A stretch of DNA of 64,000 bases from Candidatus Gastranaerophilales bacterium (GTDB lineage: Bacteria; Cyanobacteriota; Vampirovibrionia; Gastranaerophilales; Gastranaerophilaceae). Shown here piece after piece: positions 42,414 to 51,505 of the stretch. The translations under genes were made by a program, and so were the position numbers. The DNA lies in the NCBI GenBank assembly GCA_944324825.1, contig CALUXU010000002.1:124001-188000 (forward strand), in the 5' to 3' direction. The notes beneath the pieces are model-generated. The model saw only the letters and a list, made by a program, of their open reading frames with translations. It had not been told where the DNA came from and searched no databases. The stretch's first letter is position 1. Each line of letters starts with the position of its first letter.

Positions 42414-43151
42414 ATGATGAAAAAACTATTAATGATTTTATTGCTTGCATTTATTTCAACACCTTGTATTTCTACACAGGCTATGACTGTTGTTCAAAAA
42501 AATATGGGGTATATTTCAATCAATGCAACAGAATCCAAAGAAATTGCACCTAATACAGCAAATATAACTTTTGCAGTAGAAACAACTGATGTTGATTCAA
42601 AAAGAGCTGCTGAAAGAAACAGCCAGATAACTTCTAAAGTTATAGGCGCTCTTAAACAAGAATTGTCCTCTGACAAAAAATCAGATATCCAAACACGAAA
42701 TTACAATTTAAGACCAAACTATAAGTATAATAAAAATTCTGATGACAGATCAATAAAAAATTATACAGCTATAAATTCTATAGTTGTAAAAACATCTGAT
42801 ACATCAATGGTTTCAAAATTAATTGATACAGCAATAAAAAATAACGTATCAAATGTAAGCGGTGTATCAATGACAATAGAAGATCAAGACCAATTTGCGA
42901 CAGAAATTGTAAATGCAGCATTAACAAAAGCTAAAAACCAGGCAAAAGCAACGGCAGCAGCATTAAACCAAAAAGTTGTCGGAATTAAGTCTTTGAGAGT
43001 TAATGTATATCAACAAGGCGCAAATGGAGTAAGGTTATATAAAGCAGCAGCTCTTGGTTCTACTGCAGCAGACACCGCAACTCCAACACCTATTGAAGCC
43101 GGTAAAGTACAACTAAATGCTTCTGTTGATGCAGAATTCTATGTAAAATAG
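42414..43151 (+). CDS. Exported SIMPL-domain (DUF541) protein
   Basis: 245 residues with a signal peptide (KKLLMILLLAFISTPCISTQ) and a SIMPL domain: GYISINATESKEIAPNTANI TFAVET at the start, SQITSKVIGALKQEL, NYTAINSIVVKTSDTSMVSK, and ALTKAKNQAKATAAALNQKV at the end. SIMPL proteins are periplasmic or outer-membrane linked with roles in stress and membrane quality that are poorly defined. AGGAG precedes the tandem ATGs. Confidence 0.9.
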   Translation: MMKKLLMILLLAFISTPCISTQAMTVVQKNMGYISINATESKEIAPNTANITFAVETTDVDSKRAAERNSQITSKVIGALKQELSSDKKSDIQTRNYNLRPNYKYNKNSDDRSIKNYTAINSIVVKTSDTSMVSKLIDTAIKNNVSNVSGVSMTIEDQDQFATEIVNAALTKAKNQAKATAAALNQKVVGIKSLRVNVYQQGANGVRLYKAAALGSTAADTATPTPIEAGKVQLNASVDAEFYVK

Positions 43152-43181
43152 TTTTTTAGTTTTTATCAAATTTTATTTTAA

Positions 43182-43213
43182 TAAACGTTGCAATTAATTA
43201 ATTGCAACGTTTA
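43182..43213. terminator. Bidirectional terminator, SIMPL gene / UDG gene
   Basis: TAAACGTTGCAATTAA and its exact complement form a 32-bp palindrome between convergent genes. It contains the UDG stop codon. Confidence 0.75.
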
Positions 43214-43784
43214 ATTTATCATATTCTTCTTTAATTGCTTTTATATCCTGCCACATCAACCATTTTGGGCTGCCCTTTTCTCTTGAATCATTCCTTAAAA
43301 GATATGAAGGGTGGAATATCGGCATCATTTTAGCCCCATAAGGTCCGTCAAACCATTTACCCCTTGCTCTAGTAATCCCTCTCTCTGAGGGAATCATTGT
43401 ATTTAGAGCAATATTTCCGCACACAAGAATTATTCTCGGCTTCAAAATATCTATCTGTGCTTTTAGATACTCTTCACAGGCTTGTTTTTCTTCCGGCAGC
43501 GGGTTTCTGTTATCCGGCGGACGGCATTTTATTGTATTACAGATATAAACGTCACGCTCTCTTGAGAGTCCGACACATTCAAATATTTTGTCTAAAAGCT
43601 GTCCGGCTTTACCGACAAACGGAACACCTTTTTGATCCTCCCAATATCCCGGAGCCTCTCCTATAAGCATCATTTTTGAATTAGGAACACCACCTGAAAA
43701 AACGACTTTATGACGGCTTTTAGAAAGCGGACACTTTTCGCACGATAAACATTTTTCCCGTATTTGTTCCAATTCTTCGTACAT
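43194..43784 (-). CDS. Uracil-DNA glycosylase, family 4
   Basis: Removes uracil from DNA in base-excision repair. The 196-aa protein has the 4Fe-4S cysteines of family 4 (CEKCPLSKSR and later CNTIKCRPPDNRNP with a further Cys in the C-E-E-Y-L region). Motif A is IGEAPGYWEDQKGVPFVGKA, with Glu-Ala-Pro-Gly replacing the Asp of family 1. HPSYLLRND is the intercalating motif. GAGG precedes the ATG. The window shows no other uracil glycosylase. Confidence 0.94.
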   Translation of the reverse strand: MYEELEQIREKCLSCEKCPLSKSRHKVVFSGGVPNSKMMLIGEAPGYWEDQKGVPFVGKAGQLLDKIFECVGLSRERDVYICNTIKCRPPDNRNPLPEEKQACEEYLKAQIDILKPRIILVCGNIALNTMIPSERGITRARGKWFDGPYGAKMMPIFHPSYLLRNDSREKGSPKWLMWQDIKAIKEEYDKLNVAIN

Positions 43785-43817
43785 TTATAACCTCTATTTA
43801 AATATTACTACAAATAT

Positions 43818-44150
43818 TTAAATAAAGCTTACACCGACACTTAATATTGACATTAAAAGCGAACCCCAGAATGCAGCCCAAAATCCGTCCACTTCAAATC
43901 CCGGAACTAGATAACTTACAAACATAAGTAACAGAGCATTAATAACCAGTGTAAACAATCCCAATGTTAATACATTGATTGGTAAAGTTATCAGATTTAA
44001 TGCCGGTTTTAGAGATACATTAATCAGAGCAATTACGGCCGCAACAATCAAGGCTGACATATAACCGTCAACTTCGATTCCCGGAATAACCCAAGCTGCA
44101 AAAATTACAATTAACGTTAAAACAATCCATTTTAATAATAAAAACAACAT
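43818..44150 (-). CDS. Phage-holin-4 / YvlD-like membrane protein
   Basis: 110 residues with four transmembrane helices: KWIVLTLIVIFAAWVIPGI, ALIVAAVIALINVSLKP, LITLPINVLTLGLFTLVINA and AAFWGSLLMSILSVGVSFI. The repeated VIPGIEVDGYM / LVPGFEVDGFW pattern and central NxxLKPxLNLITLPINxLTLG block identify PF04020. Despite the holin name these are widespread bacterial proteins of unknown function. Confidence 0.9.
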   Translation of the reverse strand: MLFLLLKWIVLTLIVIFAAWVIPGIEVDGYMSALIVAAVIALINVSLKPALNLITLPINVLTLGLFTLVINALLLMFVSYLVPGFEVDGFWAAFWGSLLMSILSVGVSFI

Positions 44151-44263
44151 AATGTTACCTCTCTATTAATAATATTAATTATAAGAATTGATACAAAATA
44201 TTTTCAATCTGTCCTAATCGGCTATTTTTGTTTTATCATTAACTAATAACAAAGGAGTATAAA

Positions 44264-44596
44264 ATGAATAATACAATTAATAAATCAACCAATTTTAGAG
44301 CAAAAACCATAATTAATACAAACAGTAACTCTCTTAATAAGGAGCAAATAAAAACGTTAACCAAGATGGGTGAAAAAATCGGACTGCCTTCTGATACAAT
44401 AAAATTCAGCCTTATGCAAAACGAAGGTAACAATAAACTATTGACTGTATCTCACCATGCAAAGTTTAATGACGGCAGACACTCTCTTGAAGCGCATCAG
44501 TCAAAAAATGTTTTGGTAGAAAAGTTTAATCCTTTTGAATATATCAAAAGTAAAATGGATAGCTTAAAAAAGATGTACGAACAAACTTTTTCTTAA
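44264..44596 (+). CDS. Hypothetical protein, 110 aa
   Basis: Not recognised. Basic, Asn/Lys-rich, without signal or membrane segments. The middle (LLTVSHHAKFNDGRHSLEAH) and the helical end (FEYIKSKMDSLKKMYEQTF) are the most structured parts. AAAGGAG precedes the ATG by 10 bases. Converges with the 44601 gene. Confidence 0.55.
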   Translation: MNNTINKSTNFRAKTIINTNSNSLNKEQIKTLTKMGEKIGLPSDTIKFSLMQNEGNNKLLTVSHHAKFNDGRHSLEAHQSKNVLVEKFNPFEYIKSKMDSLKKMYEQTFS

Positions 44597-44600
44597 ATAA

Positions 44601-44792
44601 CTAAAAATCTTCATCACTTTCAGCATCAAGTTCTTCGGTTTCATCATCCTTTTTAAATATCTCAATTTTAGAAAAAGCTAAATCCAAATCAATATTTACT
44701 ATATCGTTTTCGTACCAGTCCAACTGTTCGATAAATTCTGCCGGCAAATTAATATAGTATTCTCCATCATGTAAAATTAGCTGCGTTTTCAT
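44601..44792 (-). CDS. AbrB/MazE-like small protein
   Basis: 63 residues. DGEYYINLPAEFIEQLDWYE then NDIVNIDL resembles the swapped-hairpin SpoVT-AbrB fold (xxLPxxxxxxLgwxxGDxVxI), usual in MazE-type antitoxins and transition regulators. The C-terminus is a run of acidic residues. No toxin gene is next to it, so a solo DNA-binding role is as likely. AGGAG lies before the ATG. Confidence 0.55.
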   Translation of the reverse strand: MKTQLILHDGEYYINLPAEFIEQLDWYENDIVNIDLDLAFSKIEIFKKDDETEELDAESDEDF

Positions 44793-44866
44793 AAATCTGA
44801 CTCCTTTTTGTTTATTGTCGCTTCTTATTGATTTTTTGCAATAATCATGCCGGTTAATTCTGTTTA

Positions 44867-44895
44867 TTGTCTTTTCGTGGTATTTAATATAAATT
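44867..44895 (+). promoter_or_regulatory. Promoter of the EamA gene, leaderless layout
   Basis: TTGTCT at 44867-44872, 17-base spacer, TAAATT at 44890-44895, six bases to the ATG at 44902. No Shine-Dalgarno. The -10 is weak, so confidence is moderate at best. Confidence 0.4.
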
Positions 44896-44901
44896 GTTAA
44901 T

Positions 44902-45807
44902 ATGAGAAGGAGAGTAGTAGGAACAATAAACGGTGCAATAGCCGCCGCAAGCTATGGAATGAATCCGTTGTTTACGCTGCCATTATACTCCATAGGGATT
45001 GGAGCAAACTCCGTATTGTTTTACAGGTACGCACTTGCGATTATAATCTATTGGATATGGCTAAAGCTTGTCAAGAACGTTTCGCTTCATCTTCATCGAG
45101 AAGAGATAATTCCGATGCTTATATTATCTTTGTTATTCTCGTTTTCATCACTGACGTTGTTTGATGCATTCAAATACATAGAGGCCGGAATTGCCTGTAC
45201 AATTCTTTTTATATATCCGGTGCTTGTTGCAATAATTATGGCAATATTTTTTAATGAAAAAATAACCAAAACAACAGTAAATGCAATTCTTCTGACATCA
45301 ATTGGAATTGTTCTTTTATACCATGGAAAATCAGGACTTACACTCAATACCCATGGAGTTGTTGTCGTCTTTTTATCGGCACTTTTTTACGCTCTATATA
45401 TTGTCGGGGTAAAAAAAATAAAAGCCATACAACACGTAAATCGGAATAAAATGAGTTTTTATGTTATGTTATTCGGGCTTCTGGTTTATATTTTTAATCT
45501 TAAATTCTGCACCCAGTTACAAATTATAGATAAGCCTATCTTCTGGTTGTTCCCTATAGGGCTTGCACTGTTTCCGACAATAATATCTTTGGAAACCATA
45601 AATATTTCAATAAAACTTATCGGCTCGACTAAAACTGCAATCCTTGGGGCACTTGAGCCTTTAACCGCAATATTTTTCGGAATATTGTTTTTTAATGAAC
45701 ATTTAACAATACGGATTTCTATCGGTATCGTGTTAATAATAGCAGGAGTATTCTTGATTGTTATGCAAAACAGCAATAAAACAATCAAGAATACAACAAC
45801 AAATTAA
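44902..45807 (+). CDS. EamA-family (DMT) transporter
   Basis: 301 residues with ten hydrophobic helices in two EamA repeats; each repeat ends with the GxxLxxxGxxL type block (TTVNAILLTSIGIVLLYHG and IRISIGIVLIIAGVFLIVMQ). LSLLFSFSSLTLFDAFKYIE and ALEPLTAIFFGILFFNE are the family landmarks. Drug/metabolite transporters of this type export amino acids or other small metabolites; the substrate cannot be told. Ends 4 bp from the convergent hydrolase. Confidence 0.9.
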   Translation: MRRRVVGTINGAIAAASYGMNPLFTLPLYSIGIGANSVLFYRYALAIIIYWIWLKLVKNVSLHLHREEIIPMLILSLLFSFSSLTLFDAFKYIEAGIACTILFIYPVLVAIIMAIFFNEKITKTTVNAILLTSIGIVLLYHGKSGLTLNTHGVVVVFLSALFYALYIVGVKKIKAIQHVNRNKMSFYVMLFGLLVYIFNLKFCTQLQIIDKPIFWLFPIGLALFPTIISLETINISIKLIGSTKTAILGALEPLTAIFFGILFFNEHLTIRISIGIVLIIAGVFLIVMQNSNKTIKNTTTN

Positions 45808-45810
45808 TTA

Positions 45811-46851
45811 TTATTTCAGATAAGTATTAAAGAATTCTGTCAGTTTATCAAACGGAATCTTATCCATATTGTCATATAAATCAACGTGGCTTGCATCAGG
45901 AATTATCAACAATTCCTTGTTATCACCTTTCAGATTTTTGAACGCATCTTCCGAGAAATATTTACTGTGCGCTTTATCTCCGTGCATTACAAGCACCGCA
46001 CTTTTGATTTCATCGCTGTATTTTAGAATAGGCATATTAATCAAAGAGAGTGATGAAGTCATATTCCAGTTTCCGTTAGAATTAATAGAACGTTTATGGA
46101 AACCTCTTTGAGTTTTGTAATAATCATAATAATCTTTTACGAACTGAGGTTCTTCTCCCGTTAATTTTTCAGGAAGTCCAGGAGCCGGTGCGTAATTCCC
46201 GTTTTTGAAATCTTCTGTTCTTTGTTTGTTCAAAGATTCCTTCAATTCGTATCGAGCTTTTTCGTCCATTGAATCAAAATATCCGTTAGCACTTACACGT
46301 GTCATATCGTACATTGTAGAGGTAACGGTTGCTTTTATTCTGGTATCCATTGCAGCAGCATTTAATCCGAATCCACCAAATCCGCAAATCCCGATTATCC
46401 CTATTTTATCAGGATTAACATCGGGTTGATTGGATAAGAAATCAACCGCAGCAGAAAAATCCTCAGTATTAATATCAGGTGAAGCTACATTTCTCGGTTC
46501 TCCTGAACTTTCCCCCGTATATGAAGGGTCAAAAGCAAGAGTTATAAACCCTCTTTCTGCCATTGTCTGTGCGTATAAACCCGATGCCTGTTCTTTTACT
46601 GCACCAAAAGGGCCTGCAACAGCTATCGCCGGATATTTTTTATCCAATTTATTTTTCGGAGTGTACAAATCGCCCACAAGAGTTATTCCGTAGCGGTTTT
46701 TAAAGCTTACTTTTTTAACCTCTATATTTTCACTTTTAGTAAATGTTTTATCCCAATTACTTGTTTTTGCTTCACTCATAAGATTCCCTCCTATTAATAT
46801 TATTAGCAGACAAAGACAAATTAATACCTTTTTCACATTAATCTCCTTCAT
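45811..46851 (-). CDS. Exported alpha/beta hydrolase with Cys-type nucleophile elbow
   Basis: 346 residues. An N-terminal hydrophobic segment (VLICLCLLIILIGGNLM) is a signal peptide or anchor. The hydrolase fold has the elbow IGIICGFGG-like sequence IGICGFGGFGLNAA, where Cys stands in the usual Ser position as in dienelactone hydrolase (GxCxG). The acid and base are likely Asp in LVMHGDKAHS and His in PDASHVDLYD. It overlaps the upstream hydrolase gene by ATGA. Substrate unknown; small esters or lactones are plausible. Confidence 0.85.
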   Translation of the reverse strand: MKEINVKKVLICLCLLIILIGGNLMSEAKTSNWDKTFTKSENIEVKKVSFKNRYGITLVGDLYTPKNKLDKKYPAIAVAGPFGAVKEQASGLYAQTMAERGFITLAFDPSYTGESSGEPRNVASPDINTEDFSAAVDFLSNQPDVNPDKIGIIGICGFGGFGLNAAAMDTRIKATVTSTMYDMTRVSANGYFDSMDEKARYELKESLNKQRTEDFKNGNYAPAPGLPEKLTGEEPQFVKDYYDYYKTQRGFHKRSINSNGNWNMTSSLSLINMPILKYSDEIKSAVLVMHGDKAHSKYFSEDAFKNLKGDNKELLIIPDASHVDLYDNMDKIPFDKLTEFFNTYLK

Positions 46852-47723
46852 ACTTTCATGAGTACTTCTTCTTCAATCAGATCAAGGACTAATTGGGCAT
46901 ATTCATCATGCATTCCGTAGAAAATATGTGATGCACCCTGAACTTCTATTACCTTATTCAAGGCAGGATTTTTAGTCCATTGATTTAATTGTTCCATAAA
47001 CCCTTTAGGGCTGTCACCTGTAACAGAATCTCTGGAACCTATTACAAAAGCCCCTCTCGGTTTTATATTATACAGAGATTTTGTTTCTCCCTTTTTACTC
47101 AATACAGGACAATTTTTGAGGTTATCGGCATTATAAAATCCGATAACAGAATTAGCGGTCATCGGAGAAAAACCGCCGAATAAGAACGGAAGAATCTCAT
47201 TTCCTCTGCCTGTATCTACAAGATTCTGCGCCATTTTATGACATTTTTCAATATTCGGCATAACCTCCCACCAGTGCATTATATCAACGGGACAGGAAAC
47301 AATAAAATAGTCAACGTAATTATCCGGAGTGTTTCCGAGATAATGAATAATTTTATTAGAGCCTAAAGAATGCCCGCCCAAAATAATCTTTTTGAACCCT
47401 AATTCTTCTTTTGCGTATTTTACATAGCTTTCAACATCTTCATAAACCATGTTGAAGTCGTCGTTAAATACACCGGCATGACGCTGCTTGCCGATAGAAT
47501 AATCCGTATACGCAAAACAAGAAAAAGAATCGTGAGCGTGCGCAATTATACAGGTTATACCGTTCTTTTCCAGAAGTTTTCCTGTTGCGTAGAGAAGTTC
47601 ATTCTGAAAAACGTTAGAACAAATACCGGTCAGCATAATAAGCGCCGTATCGTTTGATGTATCTCCGAATATTGCACCCTTTAACTCTAACCCTCTCGGG
47701 GTTCTTACATTTAGTATTTCCAT
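46848..47723 (-). CDS. DUF1749-like alpha/beta hydrolase
   Basis: 291 residues, cytoplasmic. Nucleophile elbow GGHSLGSNKIIHYL with Ser, oxyanion region LTGICSNVFQNE, and a late His in QGASHIFYGMHDEY complete a standard triad. It sits between a small helical protein gene (TAATG overlap) and the exported hydrolase (ATGA overlap), so the three are one operon. Divergent LysR gene next door is the likely regulator. Confidence 0.85.
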   Translation of the reverse strand: MEILNVRTPRGLELKGAIFGDTSNDTALIMLTGICSNVFQNELLYATGKLLEKNGITCIIAHAHDSFSCFAYTDYSIGKQRHAGVFNDDFNMVYEDVESYVKYAKEELGFKKIILGGHSLGSNKIIHYLGNTPDNYVDYFIVSCPVDIMHWWEVMPNIEKCHKMAQNLVDTGRGNEILPFLFGGFSPMTANSVIGFYNADNLKNCPVLSKKGETKSLYNIKPRGAFVIGSRDSVTGDSPKGFMEQLNQWTKNPALNKVIEVQGASHIFYGMHDEYAQLVLDLIEEEVLMKV

Positions 47724-47956
47724 TATTTCTCCTTTTGAAAATTTTGTTTGATATTAAAAATCAAGTAATCAAGACAATCTATTTGTTTCTGATTTTTGTG
47801 AAGCGAATCAAGGAGTATTTTTCTATGATTTGTTAACAATTTCAACTGCTCCGCCGTTTGATTCTCTTTCTCGTATTCAAGAAATTTGGATATCAAATCG
47901 GAATTGCAATTTGCATCTTCTAAATTTTGAACTGTTTTATTTATATTAACGTTCAT
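47723..47956 (-). CDS. Small coiled-coil protein like a MerR effector tail
   Basis: 77 residues, all helical. The segment LLTNHRKILLDSLHKNQKQI DCLDYLIFNI matches the C-terminal coiled coil of MerR-family regulators, but no DNA-binding domain is present. First gene of the hydrolase operon; its last base overlaps the next start codon. It may dimerise with a full regulator or be a relic that became independent. Confidence 0.6.
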   Translation of the reverse strand: MNVNINKTVQNLEDANCNSDLISKFLEYEKENQTAEQLKLLTNHRKILLDSLHKNQKQIDCLDYLIFNIKQNFQKEK

Positions 47957-48030
47957 AATTACTCCTATATTTCTTATTATTTACGATTATCTAAAAATAG
48001 CAAATACTTATATTAAATAATTAATAATGC

Positions 48031-48059
48031 TTGACAGGCATATTTAAAAATTATATTAT
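48031..48059 (+). promoter_or_regulatory. Promoter of the LysR gene, leaderless layout
   Basis: Consensus TTGACA at 48031-48036, exactly 17 bases, TATTAT at 48054-48059, then seven bases to the ATG at 48067. No room for a Shine-Dalgarno. Confidence 0.75.
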
Positions 48060-48066
48060 TTTATCT

Positions 48067-48975
48067 ATGGAGCTTAGAGTATTAAAATATTTTTTGACGG
48101 TTGCAAGAGAAGGCAGCATAACAGGAGCCGCAAACTCTCTGCATCTTACACAGCCGACCTTGAGCCGTCAGATACAAGAATTGGAAAAGGAATTAAATCA
48201 AAAACTTTTGATTAGGGGGAAATACAAAGTTACCCTGACTCCCGAAGGAATGATTTTGAGAAAGCGTGCGCAGGAAATTATTGATATGGTTGAAAAAACC
48301 GAGGCGGAATTTCAATCCATATCGGATACGGTAAGCGGAGATATTTATATCGGCTGCGGTGAAACAGATTCTATGAAATATATTGCTGATGTCATCAAAG
48401 AAATTCAAACGGAATATCCTAACATTAAATTTCATATCCACAGCGGAAATGCAGAAGATGTAACAGAAAAACTTGATAGAGGATTATTGGATTTTGGGCT
48501 GCTGATACAACCGATTGATTTGACCAAATATGATAATATAACAATGCCGGAAAAAGATGTCTGGGGTATTATAATCAGGAAAGATGATCCGCTTGCATCT
48601 AAAAAGACAATAAAGATAGGAGATTTAACAGGAAGACCTCTTCTGGCATCAAGACAAATATCCGAAAAATACTCCGCAGACAGCGGATTCCTTGATTGGT
48701 TCGGGGATAAATTTGGGGAATTAAAAATCAGTGCAACTTACAACCTTGTCTATAATGCCGCAATAATGGTAAAAGCAGGTATCGGAATTGCTGTCACGCT
48801 GGATAAACTTGTTGATACAACATCACTAAACAGCGAGTTATGCTTTAGACCGCTGGAGCCAAAACTTGAATCCGGACTGGATATCGTATGGAAAAAATAT
48901 CAGGTGTTTTCACCCGCCGCAAAGGTGTTTCTTGATAGGCTGCAAACAACTTTTAAACAATCGCAAGTTTCTTAA
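48067..48975 (+). CDS. LysR-family transcriptional regulator
   Basis: About 302 residues from ATG 48067 (MELRVLKYFLTVAREGSITG), the usual LysR start; an upstream ATG at 48031 lies in the -35 box and is rejected. The winged HTH (AANSLHLTQPTLSRQIQELE) is followed by the co-inducer domain with IYIGCGETDSMKYIADVI and LDFGLLI. Divergent from the hydrolase operon, which it likely controls. Its 3' end overlaps the convergent AraC gene by 23 bases. Confidence 0.93.
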   Translation: MELRVLKYFLTVAREGSITGAANSLHLTQPTLSRQIQELEKELNQKLLIRGKYKVTLTPEGMILRKRAQEIIDMVEKTEAEFQSISDTVSGDIYIGCGETDSMKYIADVIKEIQTEYPNIKFHIHSGNAEDVTEKLDRGLLDFGLLIQPIDLTKYDNITMPEKDVWGIIIRKDDPLASKKTIKIGDLTGRPLLASRQISEKYSADSGFLDWFGDKFGELKISATYNLVYNAAIMVKAGIGIAVTLDKLVDTTSLNSELCFRPLEPKLESGLDIVWKKYQVFSPAAKVFLDRLQTTFKQSQVS

Positions 48976-49840
48976 TATCGGTTTTAGGGGGATTACCAAA
49001 CATTTTTTTGTATTCACGGCTAAACTGGGTCGGGCTTTCATAACCTACTTCATAAGCGGCTGTTGCGGCATCATATTTGCCGGTCAAAAGCAGTCTTTGT
49101 GCTTCGTTTAACTTTAACTGTTTTTGATATTGCAACGGGCTGACCTGAGTAACCTTTTTAAAGTTTCTATAGAAAGATGACGGTGCCATATTGACCATAT
49201 GCGCAATATCGTCCATATTTAATTTTTGGCTGTATTTTTCTTTCAGAATAGAAATAGCCTCCGCAATTTGGTTTGAACGTGTCCCCTTTATATTTATGGA
49301 ATACAATTGATATCCCAAATGACCGGTTAAGAGCCTGTAATAAATTTCTTTGATTATGATAGGTGACATAATTTGCTGCTCTTTGGAAGGTTTTTCCAAA
49401 AGTTGTGTAAGACGGTAAAACGCATCAAGAATTTCGTCATCTGTATAAGAAATTGCAAGAGCCTTTTCATCCGATTCGTTTGCCGCTATAGACAATTTTG
49501 TTTCGAGAATCAAATTAGAAATCAGATTAGAGTCAAGTTCCAATATCAAAACAACAAACGGTTTATCAAAAGATGCCTCCACAACCCTACTTGAAACAGG
49601 GATATCCGTACAAGATACAACATATTGTCCTTGACCGTAAAAAATATTTTCTTCTCCGTACAGCATTTGTTTTAACCCCTGCAAAACAAGAATACAGCTC
49701 GGGTTGTAAAAACATTTTAAAAACTCTGTCGGTTCATTTCTGCGGACAATTCTTACTCCCGGAATAGAGGTTTGATAATTTCCTACACCTGGAATATTTC
49801 GCAATATTATATCTCTTATCAAATCATATTTAGATTTCAC
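48953..49840 (-). CDS. AraC-family regulator (AraC_N type), GTG start
   Basis: 295 residues from a GTG at 49840 with GGAGG six bases before it. The N-terminal AraC_N-type cupin region includes FYNPSCILVLQGLKQMLYGE and YVVSCTDIPVSSRVVEAS. The C-terminal double HTH is LNMDDIAHMVNMAPSSFYRN then AAYEVGYESPTQFSREYKKM FG. Homologues often control neighbouring oxidoreductase and aldo/keto reductase genes; here a flavoprotein and an aldo/keto reductase are divergent from it at 50001, so control is likely. Confidence 0.93.
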   Translation of the reverse strand: MKSKYDLIRDIILRNIPGVGNYQTSIPGVRIVRRNEPTEFLKCFYNPSCILVLQGLKQMLYGEENIFYGQGQYVVSCTDIPVSSRVVEASFDKPFVVLILELDSNLISNLILETKLSIAANESDEKALAISYTDDEILDAFYRLTQLLEKPSKEQQIMSPIIIKEIYYRLLTGHLGYQLYSINIKGTRSNQIAEAISILKEKYSQKLNMDDIAHMVNMAPSSFYRNFKKVTQVSPLQYQKQLKLNEAQRLLLTGKYDAATAAYEVGYESPTQFSREYKKMFGNPPKTDIKKLAIV

Positions 49841-50000
49841 GTTGTTCCTCCAATCAGATTTTAACCTTAAAACAAAAAAAATAAAATTACAAGTGAGAGG
49901 ATTAGATAAGAATTAGGTAGTATTTGCACTTTAATAAAAACAAAAAATAAGGATAATGATAATATAGGATTGTTGTAAATATAAATTAATAAGGGAAAAA

Positions 50001-50633
50001 ATGAAGGTATTATTAATAAACGGTTCACCAAACGAAAAAGGATGCACTTATACAGCATTAAGTGAAATAGCAAATACTTTAAATCAAGAAGGAATTGAAA
50101 CAGAAATTTATTATATCGGCAAAGACCCTATATCACCTTGTAAGGCTTGTCGAGCCTGCGGAAAAATCGGACGATGTGTCATAAAAGACAAGGTAAACGA
50201 TTTTGTAGAACACGCAAGGGAATTTGACGGTTACGTAATCGGGTCACCTGTCCATTATGGTTCCGCAGCCGGAGGAATTATTCCGTTTTTAGACAGAGCT
50301 TTTTTTGTTGATTATATGTCAGGTCACGATTCGTTCAAGTACAAACCGGGTACTGCGATTGTATCAGCAAGACGTGCGGGAACAACAGCAACGCTTGACC
50401 AGCTTAATAAATACTTCCAGATTAACCAGATGCCAGTAATATCAGGGAGATACTGGAATATGGTTCATGGAATGACATCGGAAGAAGTAAGAGAAGATAA
50501 AGAAGGTATGCAAAATATGAGAATTCTTGCAAGAAATTTTGCATACCACTTAAAATGCAAAGAAGCCGCAGAAAATGCAGGAATAAAACCGCCTTGTGAT
50601 GAAGAAATTGAATATACAAATTTTATTCATTAA
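50001..50633 (+). CDS. NADPH-dependent FMN reductase / iron-sulfur flavoprotein
   Basis: 210 residues with a flavodoxin-like fold: VLLINGSPNEKGCTYTAL binds FMN phosphate, CKACRACGKIGRCVIKD carries a four-Cys cluster motif (as in iron-sulfur flavoproteins), and YVIGSPVHYGSAAGGIIPFL DR is the second FMN loop. It reduces flavins or small organics with NAD(P)H. AAGGGA precedes the ATG. First gene of a unit with the aldo/keto reductase (18-bp gap). Confidence 0.9.
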   Translation: MKVLLINGSPNEKGCTYTALSEIANTLNQEGIETEIYYIGKDPISPCKACRACGKIGRCVIKDKVNDFVEHAREFDGYVIGSPVHYGSAAGGIIPFLDRAFFVDYMSGHDSFKYKPGTAIVSARRAGTTATLDQLNKYFQINQMPVISGRYWNMVHGMTSEEVREDKEGMQNMRILARNFAYHLKCKEAAENAGIKPPCDEEIEYTNFIH

Positions 50634-50651
50634 TAATAAAGGAGAGTAATA

Positions 50652-51494
50652 ATGGAAACAGTTAAGTTAAATAATGGTGTAGAAATGCCTGTTTTAGGCT
50701 ACGGGGTTTATCAAGTAACACCTGAGGAATGTGAAAGATGTGTCAAAGATGCTATTGATACAGGTTATAGATTAATTGATACTGCACAAGCATATTTTAA
50801 TGAACAAGAGGTCGGAAATGCAATAAAGCAATCCGGAGTAAAAAGAGAAGATTTATTTCTTGTTACCAAAGTATGGATTTCAAATGCCGGAGAAGAAAAA
50901 GCTGCAGCTTCAATAGATGAATCTTTAAGAAAACTGCAAACAGATTACGTTGATTTACTTTTAATCCATCAGCCGTTCGGGGATTATTACGGAACATATA
51001 GGGCAATGGAGAAGGCATACAAAGCAGGTAAAACACGAGCTATTGGAGTAAGTAATTTTTATCCTGACAGATTTATAGATTTATCTCATTTTTGTGAAGT
51101 ACAACCAGCAATAAATCAAGTTGAAACTCACGTTTTTCAACAGCAAAAACAGGCTCGTGAAATAATGAAAAAATATAATACTCAAATTATGGCCTGGGGA
51201 CCTTTTGCCGAAGGGAAAAACAATATGTTTAAAAATGAAACCCTTGTATCAATCGGCGAAAAATACGGCAAATCCTCCGCACAAGTAGCACTGCGTTTTC
51301 TGACTCAGGAAGGTATCATTGTTATTCCGAAATCAGTCAAAAAAGAACGTATGGAACGAAATATGAATATTTTTGATTTTAAATTGAATAACGAAGAGAT
51401 TGAACATATCAGACGTTTAGATACAGGAAAGAGTTTATTCTTCTCACACTATGCCCCTGAAACAGTTGAAATGATAATAGGACTTGCAAGGTAA
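50652..51494 (+). CDS. Aldo/keto reductase
   Basis: 280 residues. VKLNNGVEMPVLGYGVYQV opens the barrel. Catalytic Asp and Tyr are in RLIDTAQAYFNEQEVG, Lys in FLVTKVWI, His in LLLIHQPFGDY, and the NADPH-binding VIPKSVKKERMERN ends it. Reduces aldehydes and ketones using NADPH. AAAGGAG precedes the ATG. Likely induced with the flavoprotein by the AraC-type regulator. Confidence 0.94.
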   Translation: METVKLNNGVEMPVLGYGVYQVTPEECERCVKDAIDTGYRLIDTAQAYFNEQEVGNAIKQSGVKREDLFLVTKVWISNAGEEKAAASIDESLRKLQTDYVDLLLIHQPFGDYYGTYRAMEKAYKAGKTRAIGVSNFYPDRFIDLSHFCEVQPAINQVETHVFQQQKQAREIMKKYNTQIMAWGPFAEGKNNMFKNETLVSIGEKYGKSSAQVALRFLTQEGIIVIPKSVKKERMERNMNIFDFKLNNEEIEHIRRLDTGKSLFFSHYAPETVEMIIGLAR

Positions 51495-51505
51495 GGTAAG
51501 GTGAC

